This document shows, piece after piece, positions 38,537 to 49,369 of a stretch of DNA of 64,000 nt (position 1 is the stretch's first letter; every line of letters begins with the position of its first letter). The notes under the pieces were generated by a model that did not search any database, was not told the origin of the DNA, and saw only the letters and a program-made list of their open reading frames with translations. The position numbers and the translations under genes are program-made. The stretch comes from Bacillus methanolicus (GTDB lineage: Bacteria > Bacillota > Bacilli > Bacillales > Cytobacillaceae), in assembly GCF_028888695.1 (NCBI RefSeq), contig NZ_PNFF01000001.1, positions 1,807,501 to 1,871,500 of the forward strand. The letters are read 5' to 3'.

Positions 38537-39371
38537 CATTTGTTTTTTTCGATTTTAATTCAAGGTGAGCCTGTTGTACAACTTCAGCCGCTGAAACCGT
38601 TAAAAAGTTTTCACCGTGATCCTTTTCACTTTCCCAATACAAATGGAGCAAAAATTCGATATTCCCGTCTCCGCCTGTAATCGGGGAAAAGGAAAGATTT
38701 TTGACATGAAAACCGAGGCCGAGAGAAAAATCGATGATTTGTTCTAACACACTTTCATGTACTTTTGGATCTCTAACGATTCCTTTTTTTCCTACTTGTT
38801 CTTTGCCGGCTTCAAACTGAGGCTTTACAAGGGCAATTACATCACTGTTTGGAACGAGCAGGGTCTTTAGCACTGGCAAAATAAGTTTCAATGAGATAAA
38901 AGATACATCGATCGTTGCAAAATCAGGCATTTCCCCTTCAAGATCTGTAGGGGTCACATAGCGGAAGTTTGTTCGCTCCATCACGATCACCCGCTCATCT
39001 TGGCGAAGTTTCCAAGCAAGTTGGTTATAGCCGACATCTAACGCGTAAGATAGTTTAACTCCGTTTTGCAGTGCGCAATCGGTAAACCCCCCTGTAGAAG
39101 CACCGATGTCAAGCATAACCTTCCCACGAACATCTATGTTAAATTCTTTTAATGCTTTTTCAAGCTTTAGTCCTCCTCTGCTCACGTATGGAAGAACATT
39201 TCCTTTCAAAGTCAGAGGAATATCAGAGCTTACTTTTTCGCCCGGTTTTTCAAGGCGGGTTTCATTGCTGTATACGAGGCCGGCCATGATCGCCCTTTTC
39301 GCTTTTTCTCTTGTTTCAACAAGCCCTCTTTCAACTAATAATACGTCTAATCGTTCTTTTTTACTTTTCAT
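38529..39371 (-). CDS. yqxC: TlyA-family 16S/23S rRNA 2'-O-methyltransferase (YqxC)
   Basis: The 280-aa protein has an N-terminal S4 RNA-binding domain (RLDVLLVERGLVETREKAKR) and an FtsJ-like methyltransferase domain with the SAM motif LDIGASTGGFTDCAL near residue 90. The KDKE-type catalytic residues are expected in this family. TlyA homologues methylate rRNA cytidines and were once called hemolysins. It follows dxs by about three bases and is upstream of ahrC. Confidence 0.92.
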   Translation of the reverse strand: MKSKKERLDVLLVERGLVETREKAKRAIMAGLVYSNETRLEKPGEKVSSDIPLTLKGNVLPYVSRGGLKLEKALKEFNIDVRGKVMLDIGASTGGFTDCALQNGVKLSYALDVGYNQLAWKLRQDERVIVMERTNFRYVTPTDLEGEMPDFATIDVSFISLKLILPVLKTLLVPNSDVIALVKPQFEAGKEQVGKKGIVRDPKVHESVLEQIIDFSLGLGFHVKNLSFSPITGGDGNIEFLLHLYWESEKDHGENFLTVSAAEVVQQAHLELKSKKTNEE

Positions 39372-39374
39372 ATG

Positions 39375-41270
39375 TCATTGAGCCCTTTTTTGTTTCTTTC
39401 TAACCATTGATTGCAATTTTAAGACGAGATTTTCCGTCGTCAGTCCGATTTCTTCCAGAAGCTTATTGACGCTGCCATGTTCAATGAAGCGATCGGGAAT
39501 TCCCATCCGGTCAATTTTTGCTTCATGATAACCATGGTCATGGGCAAATTCAAGAACGGCGCTTCCGAATCCGCCCTGTAATACAGCTTCTTCAACCGTA
39601 ATAATTGGAATGTTTTCATTTAAGATGGCATGGAGCATTTTTTCATCAAGCGGTTTTATAAATCGGGCATTGACAACCTTTACGGTAATTCCTTGCTTTT
39701 CCATTAAAACCGCTGCTTCCATTGCCATTGGAATTGTTGTTCCAAAAGTTAAAATAGCGGCATCTTTACCTTCCCGTAAAACTTCCCATGTTCCAATCGG
39801 AATTGTACGCAGCTTTTCATCCATTGGAACGCCGATTCCGTTGCCGCGCGGAAAACGCATGGCGATCGGACCGTCATCATATTTTAAAGCAGTATTGACC
39901 ATATGCTGCCCTTCATTTTCATCTTTAGGCATCATGATTACAATATTCGGCAAATGCCTTAGAAATGCAATGTCAAATACACCTTGGTGTGTCTCGCCGT
40001 CCGCTCCGACCAACCCTGCCCGGTCAATGCCAATAAATACATTTAAGTTCTGGCGGCATATATCATGGACAACCTGGTCATATGCTCTTTGCAAAAAGGT
40101 TGAATAAATCGCCAAAAACGGCTTCATATTTTCCAAAGCCAATCCTGCGGCAACCGTTGCCGCATGCTGCTCGGCAATCCCGACATCATACATGCGGTCC
40201 GGAAATTCTTTGGCGAATCCTTCTAATTTAGAACCTACAGGCATTGCCGGAGTGATCGCGACAACCCTTTCATCTTTCCGAGCTATTTTTCGGACGGTTT
40301 CACTGATGAGCTCGCTCCAGGCAGGAGGTGTATTAACAGGTTTTAGGAAGTCGCCTGTTTCAATTTTATAAGGACCTGTTCCATGCCAAGTTCCCGACCG
40401 ATCATTTTCAGCAGGATAGTAACCTTTTCCTTTTTTCGTGATGACGTGGAGCAAGACAGGTCCATCTGTTTTCTTCGCATAGTTCAAGTTTTCAAATAAA
40501 TCCTCAAAACTATGTCCGTCTACCGGTCCAAAATATGTAAAACCGAGTTCTTCAAAAAAGATTCCCGAAACAAGCATATATTTTAAACTGTCTTTTATTC
40601 TTTCCGCAGTAGAAGCAAGCTTGCCTCCGACAGCAGGAATCTTTTTTAACAGCATTTCCAGCTCATCTTTTACCCAATGGTATTTGCCGGCAGATCGAAG
40701 CCTTCCCAAAATATTATGTAAGGCTCCTACATTTGGAGCAATCGACATTTCATTATCATTCAAAATAACAATCATGTCCTTTTTTTCATGGCCGATATGG
40801 TTTAATGCTTCCAAAGCCATTCCGCCTGTCAGTGCTCCATCGCCAATGACAGGAACGATATACGATTTTTCCTTTTTAAGATCTCTCGCAATAGCCATTC
40901 CCATAGCTGCTGACAGAGACGTTGAACTGTGTCCCGTTTCCCAGACGTCATGAACGCTTTCATTTCTTTTCGGAAATCCGCATAGCCCCTTATATTGCCT
41001 GAGGGTATCGAACTGACTGGCTCGGCCGGTCAAAATTTTATGAACATATGATTGATGCCCGACATCCCAGATTATTTTATCTTTTGGACTGTCAAAGCAT
41101 TTATGCAAAGCAATAGTTAATTCTACAACGCCAAGATTCGGTCCGATATGGCCTCCGGTTACAGACAATTTTTCAATTAAAAATTGCCTGATTTCCTTAC
41201 TAAGCGCTTCCAATTCTTTATTTGATAGCTCCTTTAAAAAGGAAGGGTCTTTAATTGATAATAGATCCAT
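39375..41270 (-). CDS. dxs: 1-deoxy-D-xylulose-5-phosphate synthase
   Basis: The 631-aa enzyme condenses pyruvate and glyceraldehyde-3-phosphate as the first step of the MEP isoprenoid pathway. The TPP motif begins [16 protein letters not shown] (near residue 150). The histidine in the [10 protein letters not shown] segment (near residue 75) and the transketolase-like [15 protein letters not shown] segment are typical. It lies between ispA and yqxC. The gap to ispA contains a terminator, so dxs may have its own promoter. Confidence 0.96.
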   Translation of the reverse strand: MDLLSIKDPSFLKELSNKELEALSKEIRQFLIEKLSVTGGHIGPNLGVVELTIALHKCFDSPKDKIIWDVGHQSYVHKILTGRASQFDTLRQYKGLCGFPKRNESVHDVWETGHSSTSLSAAMGMAIARDLKKEKSYIVPVIGDGALTGGMALEALNHIGHEKKDMIVILNDNEMSIAPNVGALHNILGRLRSAGKYHWVKDELEMLLKKIPAVGGKLASTAERIKDSLKYMLVSGIFFEELGFTYFGPVDGHSFEDLFENLNYAKKTDGPVLLHVITKKGKGYYPAENDRSGTWHGTGPYKIETGDFLKPVNTPPAWSELISETVRKIARKDERVVAITPAMPVGSKLEGFAKEFPDRMYDVGIAEQHAATVAAGLALENMKPFLAIYSTFLQRAYDQVVHDICRQNLNVFIGIDRAGLVGADGETHQGVFDIAFLRHLPNIVIMMPKDENEGQHMVNTALKYDDGPIAMRFPRGNGIGVPMDEKLRTIPIGTWEVLREGKDAAILTFGTTIPMAMEAAVLMEKQGITVKVVNARFIKPLDEKMLHAILNENIPIITVEEAVLQGGFGSAVLEFAHDHGYHEAKIDRMGIPDRFIEHGSVNKLLEEIGLTTENLVLKLQSMVRKKQKRAQ

Positions 41271-41333
41271 TCACGGATCACTCACTTTCATGTTCTTTTA
41301 TCGATGTCATATATCATTCTCGTTTTCTTCAAG

Positions 41334-41358
41334 AAAAGCAAGGATTTCCCTTGCTTCA
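41334..41358 (-). terminator. Terminator between ispA and dxs
   Basis: AAGCAAGG/CCTTGCTT with a five-base loop is followed on the minus strand by TTCTT. It lies about 110 bases after the ispA stop; an imperfect inverted repeat (GCCG...CGGC, near 41383-41407) lies between them. Confidence 0.65.
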
Positions 41359-41466
41359 TTTGATTTTATTTAAAAAATAGCCGCTAACACAAACGTGATA
41401 ACGGCAATGAACACAGTATTTTATCTTATTATACCATAAAAGTTTTATGTCATCAAATGATGATTA

Positions 41467-42360
41467 TTAATGGTCTCTTTTAGCAACAAGTTCGGTGATT
41501 TCTTCAAGCAAAGAGATAGAAAGGCCTGAGTTTTTCAAATAATCCTTCGCTTTGCCAATATGGTCTGCAAGCGCGTCTTTTGCCCCCTCCATGGATAAAA
41601 GTGAAGGATATGTGCTTTTTTGATTATCTGTATCGCTTCCAACCGGCTTGCCGATTAATTCCTCCTGCCCTTCTAAATCTAAAATATCGTCGCGAATTTG
41701 AAAGGCAAGCCCTAAGTGAAAGGCAAATTGCGACAGATTTCTCATTTGTTCATCATTTGCCTTGGCAAGCATTGCACCTGCTAAAACACTGTATGCCAAA
41801 AGCTTTCCGGTTTTATGATGATGAATATACTCCAGCTCGGTTAAATCAAGCTGTTTTCCTTCCCCTTCAATATCTGCAGCTTGACCGCCGACCATTCCTT
41901 CTGCTCCGGCTGCTTTAGAAAGCTCTCTAATAAGATTCAATTTTGTGTCAGCTGCAGCATATTCTTCCGGAGTTTCACAAATGATTTGAAAACTGTATGT
42001 CAAAAGGGCATCCCCGGCCAAGACCGCGAATGCTTCTCCAAATACTTTATGGTTTGTAGGTTTTCCGCGGCGAAAATCATCATTATCCATACTTGGCAAA
42101 TCGTCATGAATAAGGGAGTACGTATGAATCATTTCGATTGCTGCTGCAGTATTCAACCCCTTTTTGCTGTCATGGCCAAATGCATGCAGCGTGGCAAACA
42201 ATAATAATGGGCGGATCCGCTTTCCGCCTGCCTCCAGCGAGTATAGCATTGATTCCTTTATAATGGATGGAGCTTCGAGCCGTTCAATCGATGCTCGCAA
42301 ATAGTTTTCAAGCATCTCCTTATGTTCTTTTGCAAAGTCTTTCAGTTTTACACTCAACAC
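41467..42360 (-). CDS. ispA: Farnesyl diphosphate synthase (YqiD)
   Basis: The 297-aa prenyltransferase has the first aspartate-rich motif DDLPSMDNDD near residue 85, preceded by SLIH, and the second, DDILD, near residue 225. It elongates DMAPP with IPP to farnesyl diphosphate. The GTG at 42360 is chosen because AGGAGGAG lies about seven bases upstream and the xseB stop (42364-42362) is directly adjacent. The open frame continues into xseB but that part is unlike the family. Confidence 0.93.
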   Translation of the reverse strand: MLSVKLKDFAKEHKEMLENYLRASIERLEAPSIIKESMLYSLEAGGKRIRPLLLFATLHAFGHDSKKGLNTAAAIEMIHTYSLIHDDLPSMDNDDFRRGKPTNHKVFGEAFAVLAGDALLTYSFQIICETPEEYAAADTKLNLIRELSKAAGAEGMVGGQAADIEGEGKQLDLTELEYIHHHKTGKLLAYSVLAGAMLAKANDEQMRNLSQFAFHLGLAFQIRDDILDLEGQEELIGKPVGSDTDNQKSTYPSLLSMEGAKDALADHIGKAKDYLKNSGLSISLLEEITELVAKRDH

Positions 42361-42361
42361 A

Positions 42362-42592
42362 TTACTCCTCCTCTTGGAAAGAGAAGTTTTCAGTTTTCCC
42401 ATCTTCTGTTAATATTTGCGTTAACTGCTCTTCAACGTTCTTCAACTTATCATGGCAAAGTTTTGAAAGTTCCATTCCTTGTTTATAAATGGAAATTGCT
42501 TCTTCCAGCGGAACATCTCCCTCTTCAAGCCGCTCAACAATACTCTCAAGCTTTTCCATTGCTTCTTCAAATGTTAAATGATTTTCAGGCAT
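42362..42592 (-). CDS. xseB: Exodeoxyribonuclease VII small subunit
   Basis: The 76-aa protein matches XseB with [28 protein letters not shown] and the [11 protein letters not shown] segment, two helices forming a hairpin. It assembles on XseA to give single-strand exonuclease VII. ATG at 42592 is taken as start; a GTG three codons upstream (42601) is possible. It overlaps the end of xseA and touches the ispA start. Confidence 0.92.
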   Translation of the reverse strand: MPENHLTFEEAMEKLESIVERLEEGDVPLEEAISIYKQGMELSKLCHDKLKNVEEQLTQILTEDGKTENFSFQEEE

Positions 42593-43940
42593 TATTTTCA
42601 CTCACTTTCTTTCCGGTCACTTTGCAAAATAAATGTCCATCAGATAACCTGACTTGAATAGATTCGCCATTTTCAATTTTTGATACGCTTTTTATGAGAT
42701 TTCCATCATCGGTGTATGTTAAACTGTATCCCCGCTCCATGATTTTCAGCGGACTTAATGCTTCTAATGTCGACAAAACAGATTGAAAGTCTTTCTGCTT
42801 TTCGGTTAGAATTCCCATCATCGCCTTGTTTAGCGATCGGTTTAACCTTAGATGATTCTCTCTAGCTGATTGCATCAGTTGGGCCGGATGATTTCGTTCA
42901 AGCCTTTTTAGCAGCTGGTCCTGCTGCTCGGCTTTTAAGCCAAAGATATTGCGTGCCCCTTTCATCAGCTGTTCCGTCAGCTTATCAAGCTGTTCAAGCT
43001 TCTGTTCATATAATTTTTGCGGATACTTGAACGCATACGATTTCTGAATTCGCGTTAACTGCTCTTTATGAATCCCGATTCGCTCTTTCATTGCTCTTAA
43101 AAGGCGGGTTTTCCTGTTCATAATTCTTTCCATCAGTTCATCAATATGTGGTACAGCAAGCTCGGCGGCTGCCGTCGGAGTCGGTGCCCTGAGATCGGCA
43201 ACAAAATCTGCAATCGTATAATCTGTCTCATGCCCGACTGCCGAAATAATTGGTATTTTCGAAGCAAATATTGCTCTTGCCACGATCTCTTCATTAAATG
43301 CCCAGAGCTCTTCGATGGAGCCGCCGCCCCTTCCGACAATTAAGACATCAATTTCTGCTCTTTCGTTTGCCAATTCAATCGCCTTTGAAATGGAACGCCC
43401 TGCCTGTTCACCCTGTACGAGGGCAGGAAGAATAAAAATTTTTGCAATCGGATACCGTCTTTTAATTGTCGTTAAAATGTCCCTGATCGCCGCTCCCGTT
43501 GGTGAAGTTATGACACCGACAATTTTCGGATATTTTGGGATCTCTTTTTTCACAGCAGGATCAAACAGCCCCTCTTTTTCCAACTTTTCCTTCAGCTGCT
43601 CGAAAGCAAGGTACAATTCACCAATCCCATCGGGCTGCATGTCTTTCACATAAATCTGGTATTGGCCGCTCGGTTCGTAAACGGTTATATCGCCTCTAAT
43701 TAATACTTTCATCCCATTTTCAGGAATAAATTTCATAAAACGATTATAACTCGTAAACATAACGGCAAGAATTCGTGCCTTTTCATCTTTTAATGTAAAA
43801 TACATATGGCCGCTCGAATGCTGTTTAAAATTTGAAATTTCCCCTTTAACTAGAACATCCTGCAAATGTGGATCGGCATCAAATTTTCTTTTAATATATT
43901 TTGTTAAAGCGTTAACCGTTAAATAACGCGTTTCTTTCAT
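42585..43940 (-). CDS. xseA: Exodeoxyribonuclease VII large subunit
   Basis: The 451-aa protein has an N-terminal OB fold ([24 protein letters not shown]), the catalytic domain with [28 protein letters not shown] and [28 protein letters not shown], and a C-terminal coiled coil. It degrades single-stranded DNA from both ends. It heads the xseA-xseB-ispA cluster and is separated from folD by a large hairpin region. Confidence 0.95.
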   Translation of the reverse strand: MKETRYLTVNALTKYIKRKFDADPHLQDVLVKGEISNFKQHSSGHMYFTLKDEKARILAVMFTSYNRFMKFIPENGMKVLIRGDITVYEPSGQYQIYVKDMQPDGIGELYLAFEQLKEKLEKEGLFDPAVKKEIPKYPKIVGVITSPTGAAIRDILTTIKRRYPIAKIFILPALVQGEQAGRSISKAIELANERAEIDVLIVGRGGGSIEELWAFNEEIVARAIFASKIPIISAVGHETDYTIADFVADLRAPTPTAAAELAVPHIDELMERIMNRKTRLLRAMKERIGIHKEQLTRIQKSYAFKYPQKLYEQKLEQLDKLTEQLMKGARNIFGLKAEQQDQLLKRLERNHPAQLMQSARENHLRLNRSLNKAMMGILTEKQKDFQSVLSTLEALSPLKIMERGYSLTYTDDGNLIKSVSKIENGESIQVRLSDGHLFCKVTGKKVSENNA

Positions 43941-43968
43941 AGAAAGCTCCTTCTATCATTACAAATAA

Positions 43969-44062
43969 AAAAACTGTCCCCTTCTATTATAAAATCAGAT
44001 TCTATTTCCGTCACCTAGTGCTAGGACGGAAAGGAATAAAAACTCAAATAGAAAAGGGACTT
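43969..44062. repeat. Nested inverted repeats between folD and xseA
   Basis: The outer arms GTCCCCTTCTATT (43976-43988) and AATAGAAAAGGGAC (44047-44060) are complementary over 13 positions with one bulge. Inside them TTTCCGTC-CCTAG and CTAGG-GACGGAAA (44005-44032) form a second hairpin. On the minus strand the outer stem is followed by AGTTTTTTT, so the whole structure may act as an unusually large terminator for folD. Confidence 0.7.
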
Positions 44063-44075
44063 ATTTCATCTACCT

Positions 44076-44945
44076 TTATTTTATTTTTTGCAGCTTTGAT
44101 TGAAAGTTTTTCGCTGCTTTCAAAGTGTTATACATAAGCATCGTAATCGTCATCGGTCCGACCCCTCCAGGTACAGGGGTGATATAACTGGCAATTTCCT
44201 TTGCTTCCTCGAAGGCAACATCTCCGCACAGTTTTCCTTCTTCATTCCGATTGATCCCTACATCAATTACTACCGCACCTTCCTTAATATAGTCGGCCGT
44301 AATAAAATTGGCCCTACCTACTGCGGCTACAAGGATATCAGCGTTTTTGGTGTGTGCTTTTAAATCTTTCGTTTTTGAATGACAGTATGTAACAGTTGCG
44401 TTTTCATTAAGGAACAATTGTCCTGATGGCTTACCGACAATATTGCTCCGGCCGACCACAACGACATTTTTCCCGGCTGCGTCAATCCCCATTTCCTTAA
44501 GCAAAACCATGATCCCATACGGCGTACAAGGCAAAAAGGCATCCTGCCCTGTCATCATCCGCCCGATATTGATGGGATGAAAACCATCTACATCTTTATC
44601 AGGCGATATTGTCTCTATCACTTTCACTTCATTTATATGGTCAGGAAGAGGCAGCTGAACGAGAATTCCATGGATGGTATCGTCATGATTTAATTCTTCA
44701 ATCTTACTTAACAATTCTGATTCTTGAACTGTTTCTGGATACTCAATTAACAAAGAATGCATCCCAAGTTCTTGGCAGGCTTTTTGCTTGCTTGTCACAT
44801 ATGTTCTTGATGCCTGGTTGTTTCCGACAAGGATGACTGCCAAACCGGGTGTCACATTATTTTTTTTCAATTCGTCAACTTCTTTAGCAATTTCGCTTCT
44901 TTTTTTCTTGGCAATGTCTTTTCCGTTAATAATTTGAGCTGTCAT
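44076..44945 (-). CDS. folD: Methylenetetrahydrofolate dehydrogenase/cyclohydrolase
   Basis: The 289-aa bifunctional enzyme interconverts methylene-, methenyl- and 10-formyl-THF. It has [13 protein letters not shown] near residue 50, with the catalytic lysine, DGFHPINIG, and the NADP-binding [11 protein letters not shown]. In a methylotroph it would also link one-carbon units to the folate pool. It follows nusB by about 40 bases. Confidence 0.96.
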   Translation of the reverse strand: MTAQIINGKDIAKKKRSEIAKEVDELKKNNVTPGLAVILVGNNQASRTYVTSKQKACQELGMHSLLIEYPETVQESELLSKIEELNHDDTIHGILVQLPLPDHINEVKVIETISPDKDVDGFHPINIGRMMTGQDAFLPCTPYGIMVLLKEMGIDAAGKNVVVVGRSNIVGKPSGQLFLNENATVTYCHSKTKDLKAHTKNADILVAAVGRANFITADYIKEGAVVIDVGINRNEEGKLCGDVAFEEAKEIASYITPVPGGVGPMTITMLMYNTLKAAKNFQSKLQKIK

Positions 44946-44986
44946 GATCTTTCCTCCGCTTTTTAAAAATTTTATTCGTTTGCTGT

Positions 44987-45376
44987 TTATAAACTATCTT
45001 TCACTTTCGAAAGAACACCGTTAATAAATCTGCTGGATTGTTCATCACCATAAATTTTCGCAATTTCAATTGCCTCATCAAGTACAACATTAGCCGGAAC
45101 CTCATCACGGCAATATTTTAATTCAAATACTGCCATCCTTAACAAATTCCGGTCCACATTTGCCAGCCGTTCCAATGTCCATTTTTCAAGATGTTTTTTA
45201 ATCGTTTCATCTATTTCATCACGGTTTTGAACAGTTCCTTCTACCAATCGGGTTAAATATTCATCACCCCGGGCATCTTCCAATACATGTTCTATCGCTG
45301 CATCAGGTTCCGCATTACTTACATCAATTTGGAACAATGCCTGCAATGCTTTTTCTCTGGCTGTGCGTCTTTTCAT
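44987..45376 (-). CDS. nusB: Transcription antitermination factor NusB
   Basis: The 129-aa all-helical protein binds boxA RNA with S10 during rRNA transcription. [19 protein letters not shown] at the start and the later [23 protein letters not shown] segment are family signatures. ATG at 45376 follows AGGAG. An upstream in-frame TTG or GTG would add 11 residues not found in homologues. It sits between yqhY and folD as in B. subtilis. Confidence 0.95.
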   Translation of the reverse strand: MKRRTAREKALQALFQIDVSNAEPDAAIEHVLEDARGDEYLTRLVEGTVQNRDEIDETIKKHLEKWTLERLANVDRNLLRMAVFELKYCRDEVPANVVLDEAIEIAKIYGDEQSSRFINGVLSKVKDSL

Positions 45377-45495
45377 TCTGTTATGCTCCTTTTCGGCTAG
45401 TATGTCCACTTTTCATAACAAGATAATAGCATAAGTGAAGGCCGTCTGCATTCGTTCGGAATAATATTTTTCATTAAACTACCTTTAAAACTAAG

Positions 45496-45530
45496 AAAAA
45501 CCAAAGGCATCATCTGCCTTTGGTTTTGTT
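45496..45530 (-). terminator. Hairpin between yqhY and nusB
   Basis: AAAACCAAAGGCA and TGCCTTTGGTTTT pair around five bases and are followed by T on the minus strand. It lies just after the yqhY stop codon and should separate accB-accC-yqhY from nusB-folD at least partly. Confidence 0.8.
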
Positions 45531-45543
45531 TGCGCATTTCTTA

Positions 45544-45951
45544 TTACATTTCTTGTTCGTAATCGCTTTCAGCCTTTTGGTTTTCGAATTGAATTCCGAC
45601 AACATGGATGTTGACTTCCTGTGCTTCAAGGGCAGTCATGTTCAAGAGCGCTTGGCGGATATTATCTTGAATTTTTTGGGCAACAGCCGGGATGGAGACG
45701 CCGAACTTCATAATGCAATACACATCTACCTTTATGCCGTCCTCCGTTAATTCGACTTTAACGCCTTTGCCGTGGCTCTTCTTTCCAAGACGTTCGACGA
45801 CACCTGTTGCAAAATTGCCGCGCATTTGTGAAACTCCTTCTACTTCTGAAGCGGCAATTCCTGCGATTACTTCAATCACTTCAGGGGCAATTTCCACTTT
45901 CCCTAAGCCCGTATTTTCTTGATTCATCTCAAGAATTTGATTCTCGGTCAT
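45544..45951 (-). CDS. yqhY: Asp23/Gls24 family protein YqhY
   Basis: The 135-aa protein is an Asp23/alkaline shock family member with VEIAPEVIEVIAGIAASEVEGV and VDVYCIMKFGVSIPAVAQKIQ. In B. subtilis YqhY affects acetyl-CoA carboxylase activity, which fits its place directly behind accC. No membrane segment is seen. The ATG lies 15 bases after the accC stop. Confidence 0.92.
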   Translation of the reverse strand: MTENQILEMNQENTGLGKVEIAPEVIEVIAGIAASEVEGVSQMRGNFATGVVERLGKKSHGKGVKVELTEDGIKVDVYCIMKFGVSIPAVAQKIQDNIRQALLNMTALEAQEVNIHVVGIQFENQKAESDYEQEM

Positions 45952-45966
45952 TTATGGCACCTCCGA

Positions 45967-47325
45967 TTAATCGTCTGTTTTCATCACATCATACATTTCA
46001 AGAAACTTTGTATTGAATTGACCCTCCACAAATTTTTCATGGTTGAGCAGCCTTAAATGGAATGGTATGGTCGTATGAATCCCGTCGATCACAAATTCGC
46101 TCAACGCCCTTTTCATTCGGTCAATTGCTTCTTCACGCGTACTTCCATATGTGATCACTTTCGCAATCATTGAATCATAGTATGGCGGAATGGAATAACC
46201 CGGATAAGCGGCAGAATCGATGCGCACGCCAAGTCCTCCAGGCGGTAAATACATATTAATCTTTCCAGGGGATGGCATGAAATTTTTCTCAGGATTTTCA
46301 GCATTTATGCGGCATTCAATAGCCCAACCATTAAAGGTTACATCTTCCTGTTTTAAATTCAGCCTTTCACCTGAAGCAATTCTAATTTGTTCTTTAATCA
46401 AATCAACACCCGTCACCATTTCCGTAACAGGATGTTCCACCTGAATGCGCGTATTCATTTCCATGAAATAAAACTTGCGATTGCGGTAATCATATATAAA
46501 TTCTACCGTGCCTGCGCCTGTATAATCAACCGCCTTTGCAGCTTTTACTGCGGCAGTACCCATTTCTTCACGGATTTCGCCATCAAGGGCCGGCGACGGC
46601 GTTTCTTCTAACAGTTTTTGCAGGCGCCGTTGAATTGAGCAATCTCTTTCTCCAAGATGAATAACGTTTCCATATGAATCCGCAAGAATTTGAATTTCAA
46701 CATGGCGAAAATCTTCAATATATTTTTCAATATATACTCCTGGATTGCCGAATGCCGTTAAAGCTTCCTGCTGGGTGATATTAATCCCTTTGATCAAATC
46801 CTGTTCGGTCCTTGCAACGCGGATCCCTTTTCCGCCTCCTCCGGCAGTTGCCTTAATGATTACCGGAAAACCGATTTTTTTCGCCAATTCTACTCCTTCT
46901 TCAGGACTTTTAATAATGCCTTGCGATCCCGGAACAATAGGCACTCCTGCTTCCCTCATCGTTTCTCTGGCAATGTCCTTCGTACCCATCTTTGTTATCG
47001 CTTCAGGGCTCGGTCCGACGAAAGTAATATTTACTTCCCGGCAAAGCTCTGCAAAATCAGCGTTTTCAGCCAGAAAACCATACCCCGGATGGATGGCATC
47101 ACAGCCGGTCAGCTTGGCGACGCTGATGATATTCGTAAAGTTCAAATAACTGTCCTTTGATGCGGTCGGGCCAATGCAATATGCTTCATCGGCCATCTGC
47201 ACGTGCAAAGAATCCCTGTCTGCTTCAGAATAGACGGCAACAGATTCAATCCCCATTTCTCGGCAAGCTCGGATAATACGGACAGCAATCTCTCCTCTAT
47301 TGGCAATCAATAATTTTTTTATCAT
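45967..47325 (-). CDS. accC: Acetyl-CoA carboxylase biotin carboxylase subunit
   Basis: The 452-aa ATP-grasp enzyme carboxylates biotin on Acc[19 protein letters not shown] is the N-terminal signature, the glycine-rich loop [10 protein letters not shown] is near residue 165, and the [16 protein letters not shown] segment carries metal ligands. It follows accB by 13 bases. It could also serve YqjD, since no other biotin carboxylase is seen here. Confidence 0.96.
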   Translation of the reverse strand: MIKKLLIANRGEIAVRIIRACREMGIESVAVYSEADRDSLHVQMADEAYCIGPTASKDSYLNFTNIISVAKLTGCDAIHPGYGFLAENADFAELCREVNITFVGPSPEAITKMGTKDIARETMREAGVPIVPGSQGIIKSPEEGVELAKKIGFPVIIKATAGGGGKGIRVARTEQDLIKGINITQQEALTAFGNPGVYIEKYIEDFRHVEIQILADSYGNVIHLGERDCSIQRRLQKLLEETPSPALDGEIREEMGTAAVKAAKAVDYTGAGTVEFIYDYRNRKFYFMEMNTRIQVEHPVTEMVTGVDLIKEQIRIASGERLNLKQEDVTFNGWAIECRINAENPEKNFMPSPGKINMYLPPGGLGVRIDSAAYPGYSIPPYYDSMIAKVITYGSTREEAIDRMKRALSEFVIDGIHTTIPFHLRLLNHEKFVEGQFNTKFLEMYDVMKTDD

Positions 47326-47338
47326 ACTTATTTTCTCC

Positions 47339-47845
47339 TTACTCAGGTTTTACCAAAAATAAAGGCTGGCCGTATTCAACAAGCTGTCCGTCTTTCACAA
47401 GGATTTCAACTATTTCACCGTTTACCTCCGCCTCAATTTCATTAAACAGCTTCATGGCTTCGATAATGCACACAACAGTATCTTTCGTGACGACTGACCC
47501 TTTTTTGACAAATGGTTCAGCATCTGGAGAAGGTGCTTGATAAAAAGTACCAACCATAGGAGATGTGATTTTATGTAAATTCGATGTATCAGCGGCAGTC
47601 TCTTGCTTCAATTCCTCTTTCGGCTCTGCTGCTTTTACTTCGGCCTGCACAACCGGAACCGGTTCTGCCGGCGGTTTTGGCGCTTCATTAACAGTTGTTT
47701 GTAAAACAGGCTGGGAAACAGCAATCGTTTCAGTACTGCTTTTTTTCAATTTTATTTTTGAACCTTCATGTTCAAATACGAATTCTTCAATGCTTGATTT
47801 GTCAATAAGTTTTATCAGTTCGCGAATTTCTTGGACTTTTAGCAT
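47339..47845 (-). CDS. accB: Acetyl-CoA carboxylase biotin carboxyl carrier protein
   Basis: The 168-aa protein has an N-terminal helical region, a Pro/Ala/Glu-rich flexible linker (about residues 50-90) and a C-terminal biotinyl domain with EAMKLFNE near residue 132. The lysine is the biotinylation site. It heads the accB-accC-yqhY operon. The 285-bp gap upstream holds the spoIIIAH terminator and AT-rich promoter sequence. Confidence 0.96.
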   Translation of the reverse strand: MLKVQEIRELIKLIDKSSIEEFVFEHEGSKIKLKKSSTETIAVSQPVLQTTVNEAPKPPAEPVPVVQAEVKAAEPKEELKQETAADTSNLHKITSPMVGTFYQAPSPDAEPFVKKGSVVTKDTVVCIIEAMKLFNEIEAEVNGEIVEILVKDGQLVEYGQPLFLVKPE

Positions 47846-48079
47846 TTTTTACACCTCAGTCATTCAAAAATTAAGACTAACTAATAACATCATACGATAA
47901 TACATAATGCAAGTTCAATATCATAAATGTATGGTTGTTTTTCAGTCTTCCATTTACAAATATTTTTTAGAACAATTGCGGTTTTTTTAAAAGGATTATC
48001 ATGAACAATAGGGAAACAATATATGGAATGCGAAATATAAAACCGCAGATTCAGTTGAAATAATTGAAGATCCAACAAA

Positions 48080-48113
48080 AATAAAGGAAAGCCCGATCCA
48101 AAGGGCTCTCCCT
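48080..48113 (-). terminator. Terminator of the spoIIIA operon
   Basis: GGAAAGCCC and GGGCTCTCC (48086-48094 and 48103-48111) pair over nine positions with one G-T, and are followed on the minus strand by TTTATTTTT, about 20 bases after the spoIIIAH stop codon. Confidence 0.8.
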
Positions 48114-48130
48114 ATAGATTTTCCAGTATT

Positions 48131-48700
48131 TTATTTTTTCGGCTGAAATTTCACTGCCACATGTTCCAAATCGTTGATTTCTTGTTTCACCATTTGGATG
48201 ATTTCATTTGCAGCAGATGGAGAAAGCTTATCTGCTTTAACGGTAATTCTCACCTGGCCTCCGTCTACGCGAACTAAAGCATCTTCATAGTCCATTGCTT
48301 TTATTAATGATTCAAGCAATTCCTCTTTTAAGGCAATTTCGTCGAGCTTTTTCATTTCGTCATATGCCTGATTGCGTTTTTCCGTTGGAAGGTCTGTAGA
48401 GCCAACAATTTCTTCAAGCTGCTCTTTCCTTTTGCTTCGCTGATCGTCAAGATCCATCCTTAACGCTTCAAACACTTCATCGCTGGCCGTCTCAGATATA
48501 ATCTTGGTTCCTTGATCGGTTTGAGAAGTTGCCATTTCATTTTCTTCGCCTTTTACCGCTGATTTAGGACCATCGCTCTTTTGTTCTATTCCAGCCACTC
48601 CGTTGCTGTTTTGTTCCGGCGATGTAATGTAATAAACAGATAAAACAACCACCAAACTTAACATTGTTAATAGCCAAACTGTTTGCTTTTTCAATAACAT
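48131..48700 (-). CDS. spoIIIAH: Stage III sporulation protein AH
   Basis: The 189-aa protein has one N-terminal membrane anchor (VWLLTMLSLVVVLSVYYI) and a C-terminal extracellular domain related to secretion-ring proteins (YscJ/FliF type). It forms the mother-cell side of the channel with SpoIIQ of the forespore. It is a little shorter than the B. subtilis protein (218 aa by memory), mostly in the linker. It is adjacent to spoIIIAG with no gap. Confidence 0.93.
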   Translation of the reverse strand: MLLKKQTVWLLTMLSLVVVLSVYYITSPEQNSNGVAGIEQKSDGPKSAVKGEENEMATSQTDQGTKIISETASDEVFEALRMDLDDQRSKRKEQLEEIVGSTDLPTEKRNQAYDEMKKLDEIALKEELLESLIKAMDYEDALVRVDGGQVRITVKADKLSPSAANEIIQMVKQEINDLEHVAVKFQPKK

Positions 48701-49369
48701 TTATGAATCCCCCTTCGATTTTTTCGGCATAACCGCAACCCGATGGCTTGGTACATCCAGAACCCTCGTTACAGCCTCAATTATCCATTTTTTTATTTGA
48801 ATGTTGTCTGCCCCTTTTGCCACAACAAGAACTCCGCGAATTTCAGGTTTCTTTGTTTCAACGACAATCGGAATCTCTTTTTCTCCGTTGCGGACGATGA
48901 CCAATTGTTCATCTTTAGAAGCATCTTCTACTTTTCGTGTTCCGCCTTCCCGATCCGTTTCGGTTGTCGTTTGAGACTGTGTTACGAAATTTTTTTCTAA
49001 TATCTGTTTTTCAGTCGCATCCACATTGACTACAACGGTGACATCATCTACGCCAAGGATGCCTTCCAATGCCTCTTTTAACTGAGTTTCATATGCTTCT
49101 TCATAATGCTGCATCAAACTCTTTTTTTCTGATTTCTTTTGTCCAAAGGCTGGAACCTCTTCTGCTTTATTTGCTTCTTTATTGTTAAAAACCTGCATAT
49201 CTGGCGTTGAAGCATTCCCACTGTAAAGCATATTGCTAATGAGCATAATCGCTGCACCAAACAAAAGAACGAGAAGTAAATAATGATATTTTCCAGGTTT
49301 TTTTTCTGAATGTCCTTCTTTCGAAAAGAGATTTTTAAGCCAAGTCAGCGGTCCTTTATCATTGTTCAT
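48701..49369 (-). CDS. spoIIIAG: Stage III sporulation protein AG
   Basis: The 222-aa protein has a single membrane segment near residues 28-45, a linker, and a ring-building domain with a Glu/Thr-rich beta insertion. It forms the large ring of the feeding tube between mother cell and forespore. It overlaps spoIIIAF by 11 bases. Confidence 0.93.
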   Translation of the reverse strand: MNNDKGPLTWLKNLFSKEGHSEKKPGKYHYLLLVLLFGAAIMLISNMLYSGNASTPDMQVFNNKEANKAEEVPAFGQKKSEKKSLMQHYEEAYETQLKEALEGILGVDDVTVVVNVDATEKQILEKNFVTQSQTTTETDREGGTRKVEDASKDEQLVIVRNGEKEIPIVVETKKPEIRGVLVVAKGADNIQIKKWIIEAVTRVLDVPSHRVAVMPKKSKGDS

